Positions 1-7,985 of a stretch of 10,931 nucleotides of DNA are shown here, in pieces. Under the pieces are notes generated by a model. That model was not told the origin of the DNA. It was given only the letters and a program-made list of their open reading frames with translations, and searched no databases. A program made the translations under genes and the position numbers. Source of the stretch: Euperipatoides rowelli (taxonomy: Eukaryota > Onychophora > Udeonychophora > Euonychophora > Peripatopsidae); assembly GCA_003024985.2 (NCBI GenBank), contig PXIH01S0050889.1; one strand, 5' to 3'. The first letter of the stretch is position 1; the number at the start of each line of letters is the position of its first letter.

Positions 1-34
1 TTATGATCATAACTTAAGATCACCTTATAACCAT
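1..34 (-). repeat. Fragment of Ty3/gypsy RNase H, exact duplicate of 4175-4208
   Basis: The first 34 bases are identical to 4175-4208. Read on the minus strand both encode GYKVILSYDH, the core of the retroelement RNase H block usually written as Y-G-x-K-F-x-V-x-T-D-H-K-P-L. Identity stops abruptly after position 34, where this copy continues tatacag and the other atatta. The copy runs off the left window edge, so the rest of this RNase H may lie outside. It could be a second gypsy copy, a local duplication or an assembly artefact. The 34-base identity is seen directly; the origin is inferred. Confidence 0.8.
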
Positions 35-189
35 TATACAGAAAGGACCTTTAAATCTTAAATCTCGGTTTAAATTTTCTGTTAGCCCTAGTGTATTAGG
101 TGGGATCTAACATAAATAACATATTGGCCAATAGTATTCTTTTAGCTTAAATTTTCCTGCTTTAGCCTTGCAGGCTTTTAATGAGGAAG

Positions 190-743
190 AAGCCTGGTTT
201 TTTCATGCACTTCTGTGCGGGCCAATATCAATCTCTCTATCATTGTTTGAACTATAAGTCAGCAACATTAGACCGATTTTAGAATATTGTTTGCCTAAAT
301 GGCATTTTTCCATAACTAAAAAACAGAGTGATTCAATTGAAAACATTCAGAAGAGAGTTATGAGATTGATTGTTGGTAATAATCAATTTGATTATAGCTC
401 TCTAATTTATCTAAACAGTTTTTTACATTATCCAGAATTTTTACCTCCTACTTTTAATAAAACATCTGGTAAAAATACAAGTAACTTCAATAAGTACAAC
501 ACCTTTTATCAGAACATCAAGAATTGCCAATAGTAAAATTTGATTAAAATTGTCAATGATTCATCGTAATTTCGATTTTTAAACATTGTATTTCTTTTTA
601 ATTTTTACGATTATTATTTTTTTATTAATTATATGTTTCAATTGTAATAAGGTCCATATCCAGGATGAGCTAAGAGGGCCTTAAATTATCTTCATAATTA
701 TGTATTATTATTTTTGGTATTCAAACTTATACTTATACTTATT
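190..743 (+). mobile_element. 3' end of a CR1/Jockey-like LINE (non-LTR retrotransposon), 5'-truncated
   Basis: This is the terminal part of a non-LTR retrotransposon: the last segment of the reverse transcriptase ORF (about 237-533), a 3' UTR of about 200 bases and a short repeat tail, ACTTAT in about three units (725-743). The UTR contains a taagagggccttaaatt stretch of the kind common in CR1-type UTRs. The tail ends about 12 bases before the recognisable gypsy integrase on the opposite strand, which suggests this LINE landed in or beside that gypsy copy. The 5' limit is uncertain: between about 35 and 190 I cannot read LINE protein. Such copies are normally dead on arrival through 5' truncation. 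Confidence 0.75.
237..533 (+). pseudogene. Reverse transcriptase C-terminal fragment of CR1/Jockey-like LINE
   Basis: The frame ending at the stop at 531-533 reads VSNIRPILEYC, then LPKWHFSITKKQSDSIENIQ, then KRVMRLIVGN. This matches the conserved post-palm motif of CR1/L2/Jockey-group reverse transcriptases (IRPxLEYxxPVWH, then xLTxxQSxxIExIQKRAxRII). An in-frame taa at 255-257 breaks it just upstream. Weaker homology in another frame (ISLSLFEL, about 230-254, where a LL.fY motif is expected) suggests a frameshift. The palm with the catalytic F/Y-x-DD is absent, so this copy cannot make an active enzyme. No start codon is meaningful here because the piece is internal to a larger ORF. Family assignment is confident at the LINE level and less so for the clade. 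Confidence 0.88.
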
Positions 744-754
744 TTATTAGTTTG

Positions 755-1510
755 AGCATTAAATTCTGATCCTGGATCGATGGGATCAAATCCTTATATA
801 ATATAGTTAGGGGATTCATCTGTAGAACAATGTATGACTGAATTCAATGCATGTAAAGCGAATGGAAGAATTGTATCCCAATTACTGTAATTTTTATTAC
901 AAATTTATGCTAATGCATTTACTCTTGCCACCTACAGATGGTCTACAGATGGTATGAAGAAGTGAATATGTGATGGATGTTCAATTTACTGCGCAATGAT
1001 CTAAGGATTTTTCCAGTCATTTGTGCTTTTCCCGATCCATCACTATTTTCCTTTAAGCTCCTGTACCTAGAGAAAATGGTTGGTGTATAGTTGTCTGCTA
1101 TCAATAAAGCTTTCATATTTTTTATAGGGCTTCTGATAGTAAAGTAGAACAAATTGTCTGTCCACAGTTTAATATATCAGTTTCCCTTTCTAGTAGTGGT
1201 TAATGGTTTGACAATATCCATATACAGTTTTTGTATGGAAACAATGCCGGAGCTTTTATGTGGGGCACACTTCTCTTATGACATGTGTTACAAGAGGAGA
1301 TGTAGACCTGAAGAACATTTTGAATAGTGTTATTCAAAATTGGATCTAATTTTCCATAAGGTTTTGGATAGGGAGATGTGTCATGTTTGCTATGACATCA
1401 TTCACTGATGCAAGTTGGACTAATATACAATACAAATCACTATTGCCTAAAAAATGTTTCCAACTTTTTAAAACAAGATTGCTGTCATTAAGGACGAAAT
1501 CTCTCTCTAT
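755..1510 (-). pseudogene. Ty3/gypsy integrase (decayed): zinc finger, DDE core and part of the C-terminal side
   Basis: Reading the minus strand from 1510 down, the order is that of gypsy pol integrase. A degenerate HHCC zinc finger comes first: HDTSPYPKPYG, then VYISSCNTCHKR, with the Cys pair at 1275-1292. The first catalytic Asp is in YMDIVKPL (about 1204-1224). The second catalytic Asp region is NSDGSGK (1027-1047), followed by LNIHHIFTSSYH. After this come VARVNALA, then NWDTILPFALHALNSVIH and STDESPNYII, matching the family's VERxNxxL and WxxxLPxxxxAYNxxxHxSTxxSP. The glutamate expected in VER is Ala (gca; 926-928). Several frame changes and stops occur, and an 11-base tandem duplication (932-942 and 943-953) lies just before that site. 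The enzyme, which would insert the cDNA copy into the chromosome, cannot be functional. It is the missing downstream part of the RT-RNase H piece at 4013-4995. Confidence 0.9.
932..953. repeat. 11-base perfect tandem duplication
   Basis: The unit ctacagatggt occurs twice in direct tandem. It lies in the integrase pseudogene between the SSYH and VARVNALA motifs. It adds 11 bases, not a multiple of three, so it shifts the reading frame just before the position of the third catalytic residue. Confidence 0.9.
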
Positions 1511-3918
1511 AAATTATTTTATAAATCTGATTTTTGACAGTCTAAGAAGAATTATCTGACTCTTTAGCTGACAAGAGTCTTGCAATTAATAGTAACTCTC
1601 TCACAGAATCTATTGCTGCTATGCAGAGGCGGAGATAAGGAGCCACAGGGTTTGCCAATGCAGGTTGGAGGGGGGCGCAGAAGATTGGAAGGCACAATGT
1701 TTGGAAAATAAAAANAGAGACCGTGAGCGGGCACTCTAGGGTTAAATCAATAGAAATAGTATTTTTAGTCATATTTTCAAACAGGATGATCGTAAATGAG
1801 CGGATTTTTTTCAATGCATTTTTATGTGAAATGTCTCAGCCCATAATATAGCCTACTCTAGAACCTCCCATAATAAAGCCAATATGTTTTTATTATGTAG
1901 AAACCCCTGATCTTTAATTTGAGCCCCTGTTTATTAAGATATATTTGTTGGTTCAAAAGTTATGACCTTTTGAACATGCGCTAAAAAATCTCAAGAAGTG
2001 AATCTAGCACGGATTTATTTTCTCTGGTATGTGTTTTACTTAATATGCCCTATAGTTTGGGTTTGGTTTCAGGTTAAGGGTACTTTTTTTAAAAAATTAG
2101 TTAAAAATATTATACCTTATGTGATTTTAATTTTTTTTCATGGTTTTAATTATATTTTTAGAAAATTTCAAAAAAAAATTATGGTATTTTTTTGTCATCG
2201 TTTTTTTTTTTTTTTTGCCTTTCATTCTTTCCAAAGAGGAAAAATCAATTGAGTTGGAGAAGGGAAAACTTCTTGCTAGATATATTATGATGAAACAAGG
2301 AAGAGAATTGTTTTTTTATGAATTGACTAGTAGGCTGTATTTAAATAAAAAAATTGAGTAGACCAATGCCCTCAACAATGGTACATCAGCCGCAAAAGAC
2401 AGATTACAGTAGACCTACTTGTCAAAATGGCTTTTAGAAAACCAAAGTCGACAGGATATTGAGCTCTAAGCTATTTAAATTGAAGTTTTTCTGGTCAAAG
2501 TCAAGGATTTTATTTATTTGCTGTCAAGTACTGCATCTTTGAAGTTTTTTAAAATGTATAAGCCTACCAGCATCTTTGTCGTATTCAGCGTACTCAGTCA
2601 CCACCAATATTTCATCTTTGTAAGGTAATTAAATTTGTTTTTTTTTCTTACACGCGTCCATTTTAGAACTCCGGAATTGTGAAAAAAGAGTTTTATATAG
2701 TATGAATGTGTTTTGTTTAGTATGAATGTGTTTTCTAATAAGTTTTAAATGTTAGGACTACTTGCAACATTCTAGGCTGTAAGCCTTAATCAAATTACGT
2801 TGAATGAAAATCTATATCATATGACATCACCAGTAATAGAATTCTAACAAACGACATAAAACCGATTTATGTTTTCTCAAGTATGTGGCATGCCAAAAAA
2901 GACCGATGCTAGGAGCAATAGATAAAATGTATGCCACTTTGATGTAGACGATTTAAAACTTTTATTAACACAGATAACCTTTGAAAATTATGACCTACCG
3001 CTTGGCCCAACTCCTATATTTCCACAATAATTTTTAGCCTATTTTTCATCATGCCAAAATAAAAGTACTCCTGGGAGGTCCCTTCAATTCCTTTCTGATG
3101 GACTGTTCACTTTTTGGCAGGAGTTATTTAAAATCATATTTTTAGTTAGGCTAATGTCTCTATATTTAAAACAAATATTTTTTTTAAAAATACTAAATAT
3201 ACTCAGAAATGTATGATATGAATAAAAACACTTTGCCATTAGAGAAAACACACCTGGAACTCATTCTATGTAAAAAGAAATAGTTATTTTTTGGGGTCAT
3301 TGTTTCAAAAAGAATCAAAAGTAGTACATTTTTTTTTTATTCTTTAATAAACGCTACTTAATCTCTGTCATGAGTTTAAATTTAATTCGCTATTTTATTA
3401 TATAATTAATGAGCTATTCAAACTGCAATTTTATTATGATTTTATTTCAGTAATTGATACTCTATATTCCCTTATCCAATTTGTTAATGTAGGACAGTAG
3501 GCTGAAACACGTTTGCACTCTTAGGGGGCCTGGATATAAAGTTCTATTTAAATTGAACACAGAATCTATAAAACTACCTCCTATTTATTTATTTCATTTT
3601 ATTTTTCCATAATTATTTTATGCTATGGTTTCAGGTATAACTTGTTTACTTTTATGTTAGATAGGATATATTTTTAAATTTCAGATAAACTGTTAGCTTA
3701 TTCCAAGCTGGTACAGGGCTGTTGAGTAACGACATGGGTTCCAGAGTGGCGCCTTGTGTTAATGAACTTAGTTACATCTCTTGTATGTCATCTCAACAAA
3801 TGTTATGAGTTTATTTAACTTTAAGTATTTTTATGATTAATAAGAGTGGAATTTATGCTGTTGTTTCGCTTATTATGTATAAATCCAAATTTAGAGTCTG
3901 ATATACAATAGACTAGAT
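1511..3918. other. Non-coding AT-rich interval separating the two gypsy halves
   Basis: I see no recognisable gene in this stretch of about 2.4 kb. Open frames here are no longer than AT-rich sequence would give by chance and are dominated by Phe, Ile, Leu and Lys. Local features are a more GC-rich patch at about 1620-1740 that starts with cagaggcgga and contains gggggg, faintly like some DNA-transposon ends; a T16 run at 2201-2216 that could be a poly(A) tail of a minus-strand retrocopy; a 17-base near-tandem repeat at 2698-2734; and a short peptide-like stretch on the minus strand at about 2530-2640. Because it sits between collinear gypsy pol pieces, it is most simply one or more insertions into that element, or replacement of the middle of pol. 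Confidence 0.6.
2698..2734. repeat. Two-copy 20-base period tandem repeat
   Basis: A 17-base block, tagtatgaatgtgtttt, occurs at 2698-2714 and again at 2718-2734, separated by three bases. It is a simple two-copy tandem duplication with no associated gene. Confidence 0.85.
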
Positions 3919-4011
3919 CAGCATTTCCCAAAGTGTGGGTCGCGACCCGGCATAGAAAATTTTTGCCGGGTCACGAAAAAAAATTGTAAAAACACAAAAA
4001 AAATTTTTTTA
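3919..4011 (+). mobile_element. Truncated hAT-like DNA-transposon terminus
   Basis: The block beginning cagcatttcccaaagtgtgg and continuing into gggtcgcgaccc resembles the terminal inverted repeats of many animal hAT elements, including non-autonomous ones, which typically start CAGxGxTTxxCAAAxTGTGGGTCGCGACCC. It contains a perfect 12-base palindrome (3937-3948) and a 9-base stem, gacccggca (3944-3952) with tgccgggtc (3964-3972), followed by A-rich sequence. The opposite terminus is not found nearby, and the RNase H frame of the gypsy copy resumes at about 4013, so the element is truncated. If 3919 is the true outer end, the expected 8-base target duplicate would be gactagat (3911-3918), and I do not see its partner. 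Identification rests on the terminus only. Confidence 0.6.
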
Positions 4012-4012
4012 C

Positions 4013-4995
4013 ATATTNGAATTGATAGGTTCGGGAATTTGCGATAGCCATTCTGTGAAGACTTACAGTTTTATAGGAATAGGTTCAAACTGAAGTCTCT
4101 GGTCCTGTAGGGTCAATAACCANCTCATTACACTCTGATTGGAATCCTTAAAAATAAAAACATATGTGAGGGGCTTATGATCATAACTTAAGATCACCTT
4201 ATAACCATATATTATATGGTTAAACTGCTGCCATGTATATATAAACAATAGCCAGAACTTATTTTTCAATATCCACATAGTTTAACTCAGGTACCCTTAG
4301 TTTATGACTGCTGTATGCNTCTTACATATGAAGCATTCATGGAAATAAAAAAATGGTTTTCTGAAATCAGGATAAGCTAAAAGGGAAGCACTTGCAAGAT
4401 GTTCTTTCAAAGTTATAAAGGCATTTTCAGCTTCTGCTGGCCACTGAATCTGTCATTTTTTTAAAAAATGAAGCATTTAGTAGTCTACTAATTCTGTAAA
4501 ATTCTTTACATATCTTATTTAAAACCCTACAGAGTATAAAAAACTGTTTGCATGTTTTACAGTGAAATGTCTGGTGAAAGCTGATGCAGCTATGGTATTT
4601 TGATCCGTCGGTTTACTGCCCCCTCTATTTATCATATGGTCTAAAATTTTTAATAATTTCTTAAATAAGAAGCATTTGATAGGCTTGATTGCTATGTTAA
4701 TTTTGGAAAAAACCCACTAAAACTGCCAAATGCTCTTCAATGGTCTCTGTAAAAATATTATCAAGATAGGCCATAACTTTGTCATTAGACTTAATATTGT
4801 GTTAGCAATATTATGGTAGGAAAAAAACAAACGTAAAGTTAAAAACATTTAACCACATTATAGCATTTCCAATAAGAAAGATTAAACTAAATGCCACATG
4901 GCATAATATTACTAGAAATAACCTTGAACTATTTGTAATAAAAAACACAACATTTACCCAGCTAGGGAGAACCTGGTTTGAACCATTAGGCATCT
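4013..4995 (-). pseudogene. Ty3/gypsy reverse transcriptase and RNase H (decayed pol fragment)
   Basis: Read on the minus strand, the frames give landmarks of gypsy pol in the correct order. NQVLPSWVNVVFFITNSS aligns with the Q-x-x-x-x-x-x-TAFxT region. MPCGI (4890-4904) stands for MPFGL. VMAYLDNIFTETIEEHL contains YLDN (4757-4768), where the catalytic YxDD motif is expected, so the second Asp is lost. IKPIKCFLFKK, HMINRGGSKP and VKNFTELVDY follow. The connection region is WPAEAENAFITLKEHL then LLAYPDF. The RNase H core is GYKVILSYDHKPL, ending with EWLSQIPEPINS in place of the usual DALSR motif. Stops, frameshifts and three N bases (4018, 4123, 4319) interrupt it, so it is dead. RT would copy the element RNA into DNA and RNase H would degrade the template. 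Protease, gag and LTRs are not recognisable to the right. The integrase of the same order lies at 755-1510. Confidence 0.92.
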
Positions 4996-5654
4996 TAACA
5001 AAAAATGCTTAAAATCAATCAACCCCTTACTACAAAAAAGACAGAAAAGTCACTATTACTATTACAAACAAGTACCCTATTAAATGATAAATTGGTGAGG
5101 TTTTCTTCCCTTGGGCTGAATTTTCTTTGATAGAAGATTCTGTTTTATTTATACATTTATTCTCCAGATTATTTAAATCTTGAGTAGAGATTTTAATTTT
5201 ATGCTCTGTATTTTTTTTCTCAAATATTCGTCTAATATTAAGAAATAATAAATTTCCCAAAATCGATATTTCAATCCCCATGTATTCCTAATGGGATATT
5301 CCAAAATACTGTACATTCACTGTAAATACCAAGTTTTGATTATCATAACTCTAAAAATAAATGGAATGAAAATCTGATCTTTTGATTTTATAGAGTTTAA
5401 TTAGTTTAAATTCATTTAAAATTTAAAAAAAAAAAGATTTGCAAAGTAACGGTAGTCATTTTTCTTCAATTAAAAATCCCCATTGGATTTAACAGGTAAT
5501 TTCTATCTCAAGAGGACACTATTCTAATTTTGGGTTAGATCATATTATTTAGAATGACTTTTGAAATATTTCTAATAATTATTAATTAAAATCCGTATTG
5601 TGTGTTTATAGAGAATGATCATGTGATTTGATTTAAAAAAAATAGGTCTCCAGC
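4996..5654. other. AT-rich interval with no recognisable gene
   Basis: No gypsy protein can be read upstream of the RT fragment here. The longest frame is an 83-residue minus-strand ORF (5030-5281) that ends in a hydrophobic stretch (LIGYLFVIVIVTFLSFL), preceded by a Lys/Asn-rich segment. This is superficially like a tail-anchored peptide, but such a length is expected by chance in DNA of this composition and I see no family match. The rest is A/T homopolymers and unremarkable sequence running up to the long inverted repeat. Confidence 0.55.
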
Positions 5655-5947
5655 TGATCTTAGACAGCTACAACAAAATATTTAAACTATGGGTCTTTCT
5701 ACTTTATAAGATCGCTCTAGCTGTAGCTAACTGCTTTTGATCAGATCAAAATTTACATTGAATCAAGGCTAATCTGAGGTTTATTTCACCATCAGATATT
5801 AGACCAATGATTATTGGACGGTTTTCTATCTTGCATGGCCTTTGAACAATAGATTTAAATGTTCTGCATTACAGTTTCATCCTATGTAAGATCCGTCCCT
5901 AACAACACATCTTCGTTTATTGTACTGGGGTTAACTATTTATCAAAT
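5655..5947 (+). repeat. Left arm of long inverted repeat
   Basis: This stretch of about 293 bases is the imperfect reverse complement of 6059-6360. Long exact blocks include atttaaactatggg, ctttataagatcgctc, agctgtagctaactgc, accaatgattattggac, cctttgaacaatagattt and aaatgttctgcatt. My hand alignment gives roughly 85% identity with a few short indels; the largest is 8 bases missing from this arm near 5717. Neither arm encodes a recognisable protein. Confidence 0.95.
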
Positions 5948-6058
5948 GAGTCATATTTCTTAACTTATTTAGGTGTTATGATTGTTTTTTGCTGAAAATA
6001 TAACCTTTATATAACATTCAAAGCATTGAAATTAGTAAAATTATTATTATTTTTTTTA
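5948..6058. other. Spacer (loop) of the long inverted repeat
   Basis: This is 111 bases of AT-rich sequence between the two arms, ending in a run of A/T (attattattattttttttaa). I see no coding potential or structure in it. A transcript through the whole unit would fold into a stem of about 290 base pairs with this as the loop. Confidence 0.9.
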
Positions 6059-6360
6059 ATTTGATAAACGGTCAACCTTAGTACAATGAGCTAAGATGTG
6101 TTGTTAGGGGGCGGATCTTACATATGATGAAACTGTAAATGCAGAACATTTAAATCTATTGTTCAAAGGACATGTGAGATAGAAACTGTCCAATAATCAT
6201 TGGTCTAACATCTTAAGGCCTGAAACACTTCAGATTAGCCTTCATTCAATGTAAAACTTAATCTGATCGAAAGCAGTTAGCTACAGCTAATAGATTTGAG
6301 CGATCTTATAAAGTAAAAAAACCCATAGTTTAAATCCTTTGTTGTAGCCATCTCAGATTA
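6059..6360 (-). repeat. Right arm of long inverted repeat
   Basis: This arm is the partner of 5655-5947 in opposite orientation, at roughly 85% identity. Its reverse complement carries the blocks listed for the left arm, with 8 extra bases (aaatctat, reverse-complement sense) before the shared agctgtagc. Homology ends on the outer side at tctcagatta (6351-6360), immediately before a TTA-repeat. Arm structure fits a foldback or long-TIR DNA transposon, or an inverted duplication. No target-site duplication is evident at the outer ends. Confidence 0.95.
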
Positions 6361-6570
6361 TTATTATTATGTTTATTTCCATGTAACACAATACAAATAT
6401 AAATAATCAAACAGTATAATACATTACATAATTTTATTTTAATTATTGCTGTATATCTACAATTGATGCAACTAGAGATAAAAGGCCATAGCCCCAAAGG
6501 ATGCTGGCCTTTTTTACAGGAATTCCAAATTATAAAAAGATTAGAAAAAGTAATATAATAATAATAAATA
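6361..6570 (-). mobile_element. Probable 3' end of a LINE (UTR and TAA-type repeat tail)
   Basis: On the minus strand this reads aaggccagcatcctttgggg, then ctatggcctttta, then an AT-rich stretch ending tgttacatggaaataaacat followed by an ATA/TAA microsatellite tail (6361-6372). This layout, a short GC-richer block able to form a GGCC hairpin followed by a spacer, ataaa and a trinucleotide tail, is typical of the 3' UTR of several animal non-LTR retrotransposons. No RT protein is readable upstream (6570-6620), so it would be a very short 5'-truncated copy. The tail abuts the outer end of the inverted repeat. I call it from architecture only; it could instead be unrelated AT-rich sequence. Confidence 0.4.
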
Positions 6571-6617
6571 AAAAGATAGTTGATCACAGACATAAATACC
6601 ACATCATAANGAACCAT

Positions 6618-7916
6618 GAATAAACTTTATAGTGAATATTTTTTTTTCAATAATATGGATAAATTTTTATTACGATATTTTTTGTGATCTTCTCCCAAAC
6701 TCTTTTATAATTACTAGCAATCGATTTATTTCCAATATGTTTTTATTATTCCAGTTTAATCGTCATTTATTCAATTCAGTTAAATTGAAAAGTGTTAAAA
6801 TTTCACCTCAATTAAACAATTTACAATTTTAAAATAGACCTATATAATCATACAACTAACCTCTTTTTTACTTAATTGTAAATTTCATCATTATATGATT
6901 CATATCGACTACTTATAATGGTTGAACTGTTATTAAAATATATATTACAGTATATATTGCCTAATGAACATCAGATTAAATTAACCCAGAATATTTGAGA
7001 TGGGAGGTGGGGTGGGTAGTGAATTTCTAGAAAGGCTGAAGAATAAATATTAATGGTGTTTGCTTTCCAGTAGAGCCTAACCATTGTAGTTTAGTCCTTA
7101 ACTAGTCGGTATTAATAGAATCTTGTCTAAACTAATACCAGTACTTGTTAGATAATGGTGTTTTATTTTTCAATTAGTTATTTTATTAGTAAACTAGCAT
7201 AGCCTAGTCTATACGATTTCAAAATAAACATTTATAATTTAAGAGCACATAATTATTATGCTGAAATGAGATGCATATTTAGTACTGTATANATGAAATA
7301 TCACTATTAATTCAAGAAGTAGAAAAATATCTGTGTCTATACAACCAGCATTTAATTGAATATCACAACAAGCCACTATTTATTTATTTTATTAAAAATC
7401 ACAATTCTGCAAACCATTGGTATCGTGTGTAATACAACAGATAAGTGGCTTTGATATTTAAAACTGAATCACCACTGCTTGGAAATTAAAAATCTATTTA
7501 TTTTCATGCATATATATATTTAATACAATAATATACACATGAATTAATGTGGTAGTTATTGAATGTCACTCTCCATTTTGACAACAGGAGTATGCACACT
7601 TTAAAAAAATTATCCTAGTGTGTATCAGATTACTCTTGCGAAAACTTTTGCATCATTAAAAAACTGCCAAGTATGAAAACTAAGAAGTTTTTTTCTCCTA
7701 GTGTGTGCCTGGCTTAGCAACACTAAGTTGTGTTGCTTTTGGTGACTTTTCTCAGCTAAGGCTTATTTATTTATAATATTTATTTTAGAGACGGGTATAA
7801 ATTAGACTATACTAAATATTTTTTAAACTGCAACAGGTCTTGCAGCAAAACTTATTGTTTCTCATCCAATTTTTTTTTTTTTTTGAGAATTATTTTTATT
7901 TTATATTTAACTCTCT
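6618..7916. other. AT-rich interval with no recognisable gene
   Basis: No protein family, RNA gene or transposon end was recognised. Frames such as the 66-residue plus-strand one at 6632-6832 are Phe/Ile/Asn-rich and look like chance. Small structures are a G-rich patch (ggtggggtgggtag, about 7006-7019), an 8-base stem with a 6-base loop at 7716-7737, repeated tcctagtgtgt motifs near 7613 and 7697, and a T15 run at 7870-7884 just before the tRNA-like head. Confidence 0.55.
7716..7737. repeat. Small perfect hairpin
   Basis: The arms agcaacac (7716-7723) and gtgttgct (7730-7737) are perfectly complementary around the loop taagtt. No T-run follows in a way that would imply a function, and there is no adjacent gene. 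Confidence 0.7.
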
Positions 7917-7918
7917 GG

Positions 7919-7985
7919 GTGTCTAGATAGAACATTTAGTAAGAAGCCGAGTTTAATTCAAGCATTCCCGATTCGATCACTGCCT
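7919..7985 (+). mobile_element. tRNA-like head of a probable SINE (tRNA-Lys-like)
   Basis: The block gtctagatagaacatttagt, then aagaagccgagtttaattca, then agcattcccgattcgatcac aligns by eye with the first two thirds of a tRNA-Lys-type gene: D-arm like gatagctcagtnggtaagagc, anticodon-arm-like gactttaat, and B box like ggttcgantcc (gattcgatc, 7970-7978). Internal Pol III promoter boxes of this kind head tRNA-derived SINEs. The acceptor stem is not closed and the anticodon stem is degenerate, so it is not a functional tRNA. A related head lies at about 9550. The SINE body would follow, perhaps to about 8130, but its end is not defined. Confidence 0.5.

Noticed and set aside
1542-1814. 90-residue minus-strand ORF over the GC-richer patch
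   Set aside because: It contains an N-derived X, has no recognisable motif and overlaps what looks like repeat DNA.
1998-2361. Two overlapping plus-strand frames of 84 and 73 residues rich in Phe, Ile and Lys
   Set aside because: They are built on T and A homopolymers, including a T16 run, have low complexity and match nothing I recognise.
3740-3765. tggcgcc as a possible retroviral-type primer binding site
   Set aside because: Only seven bases match the usual site and no LTR lies beside it. The gypsy copy here is on the other strand and its 5' side is far to the right.
5030-5281. 83-residue minus-strand ORF with hydrophobic C-terminus, like a tail-anchored protein
   Set aside because: In DNA this AT-rich, one or two frames of this length are expected by chance across both strands. 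There is no family match, no upstream signals, and it sits among transposon debris.
6330-6617. 95-residue minus-strand ORF
   Set aside because: It runs across the inverted-repeat arm, a TTA microsatellite and a LINE-like UTR, so its peptide is a by-product of repeats.
6632-6832. 66-residue plus-strand ORF rich in Phe, Ile and Asn
   Set aside because: Composition and length fit chance in AT-rich sequence. No motif was seen.
7919-7985. Functional tRNA gene
   Set aside because: The acceptor stem does not close, the anticodon arm is degenerate and a diverged sibling exists nearby, so a SINE head fits better.
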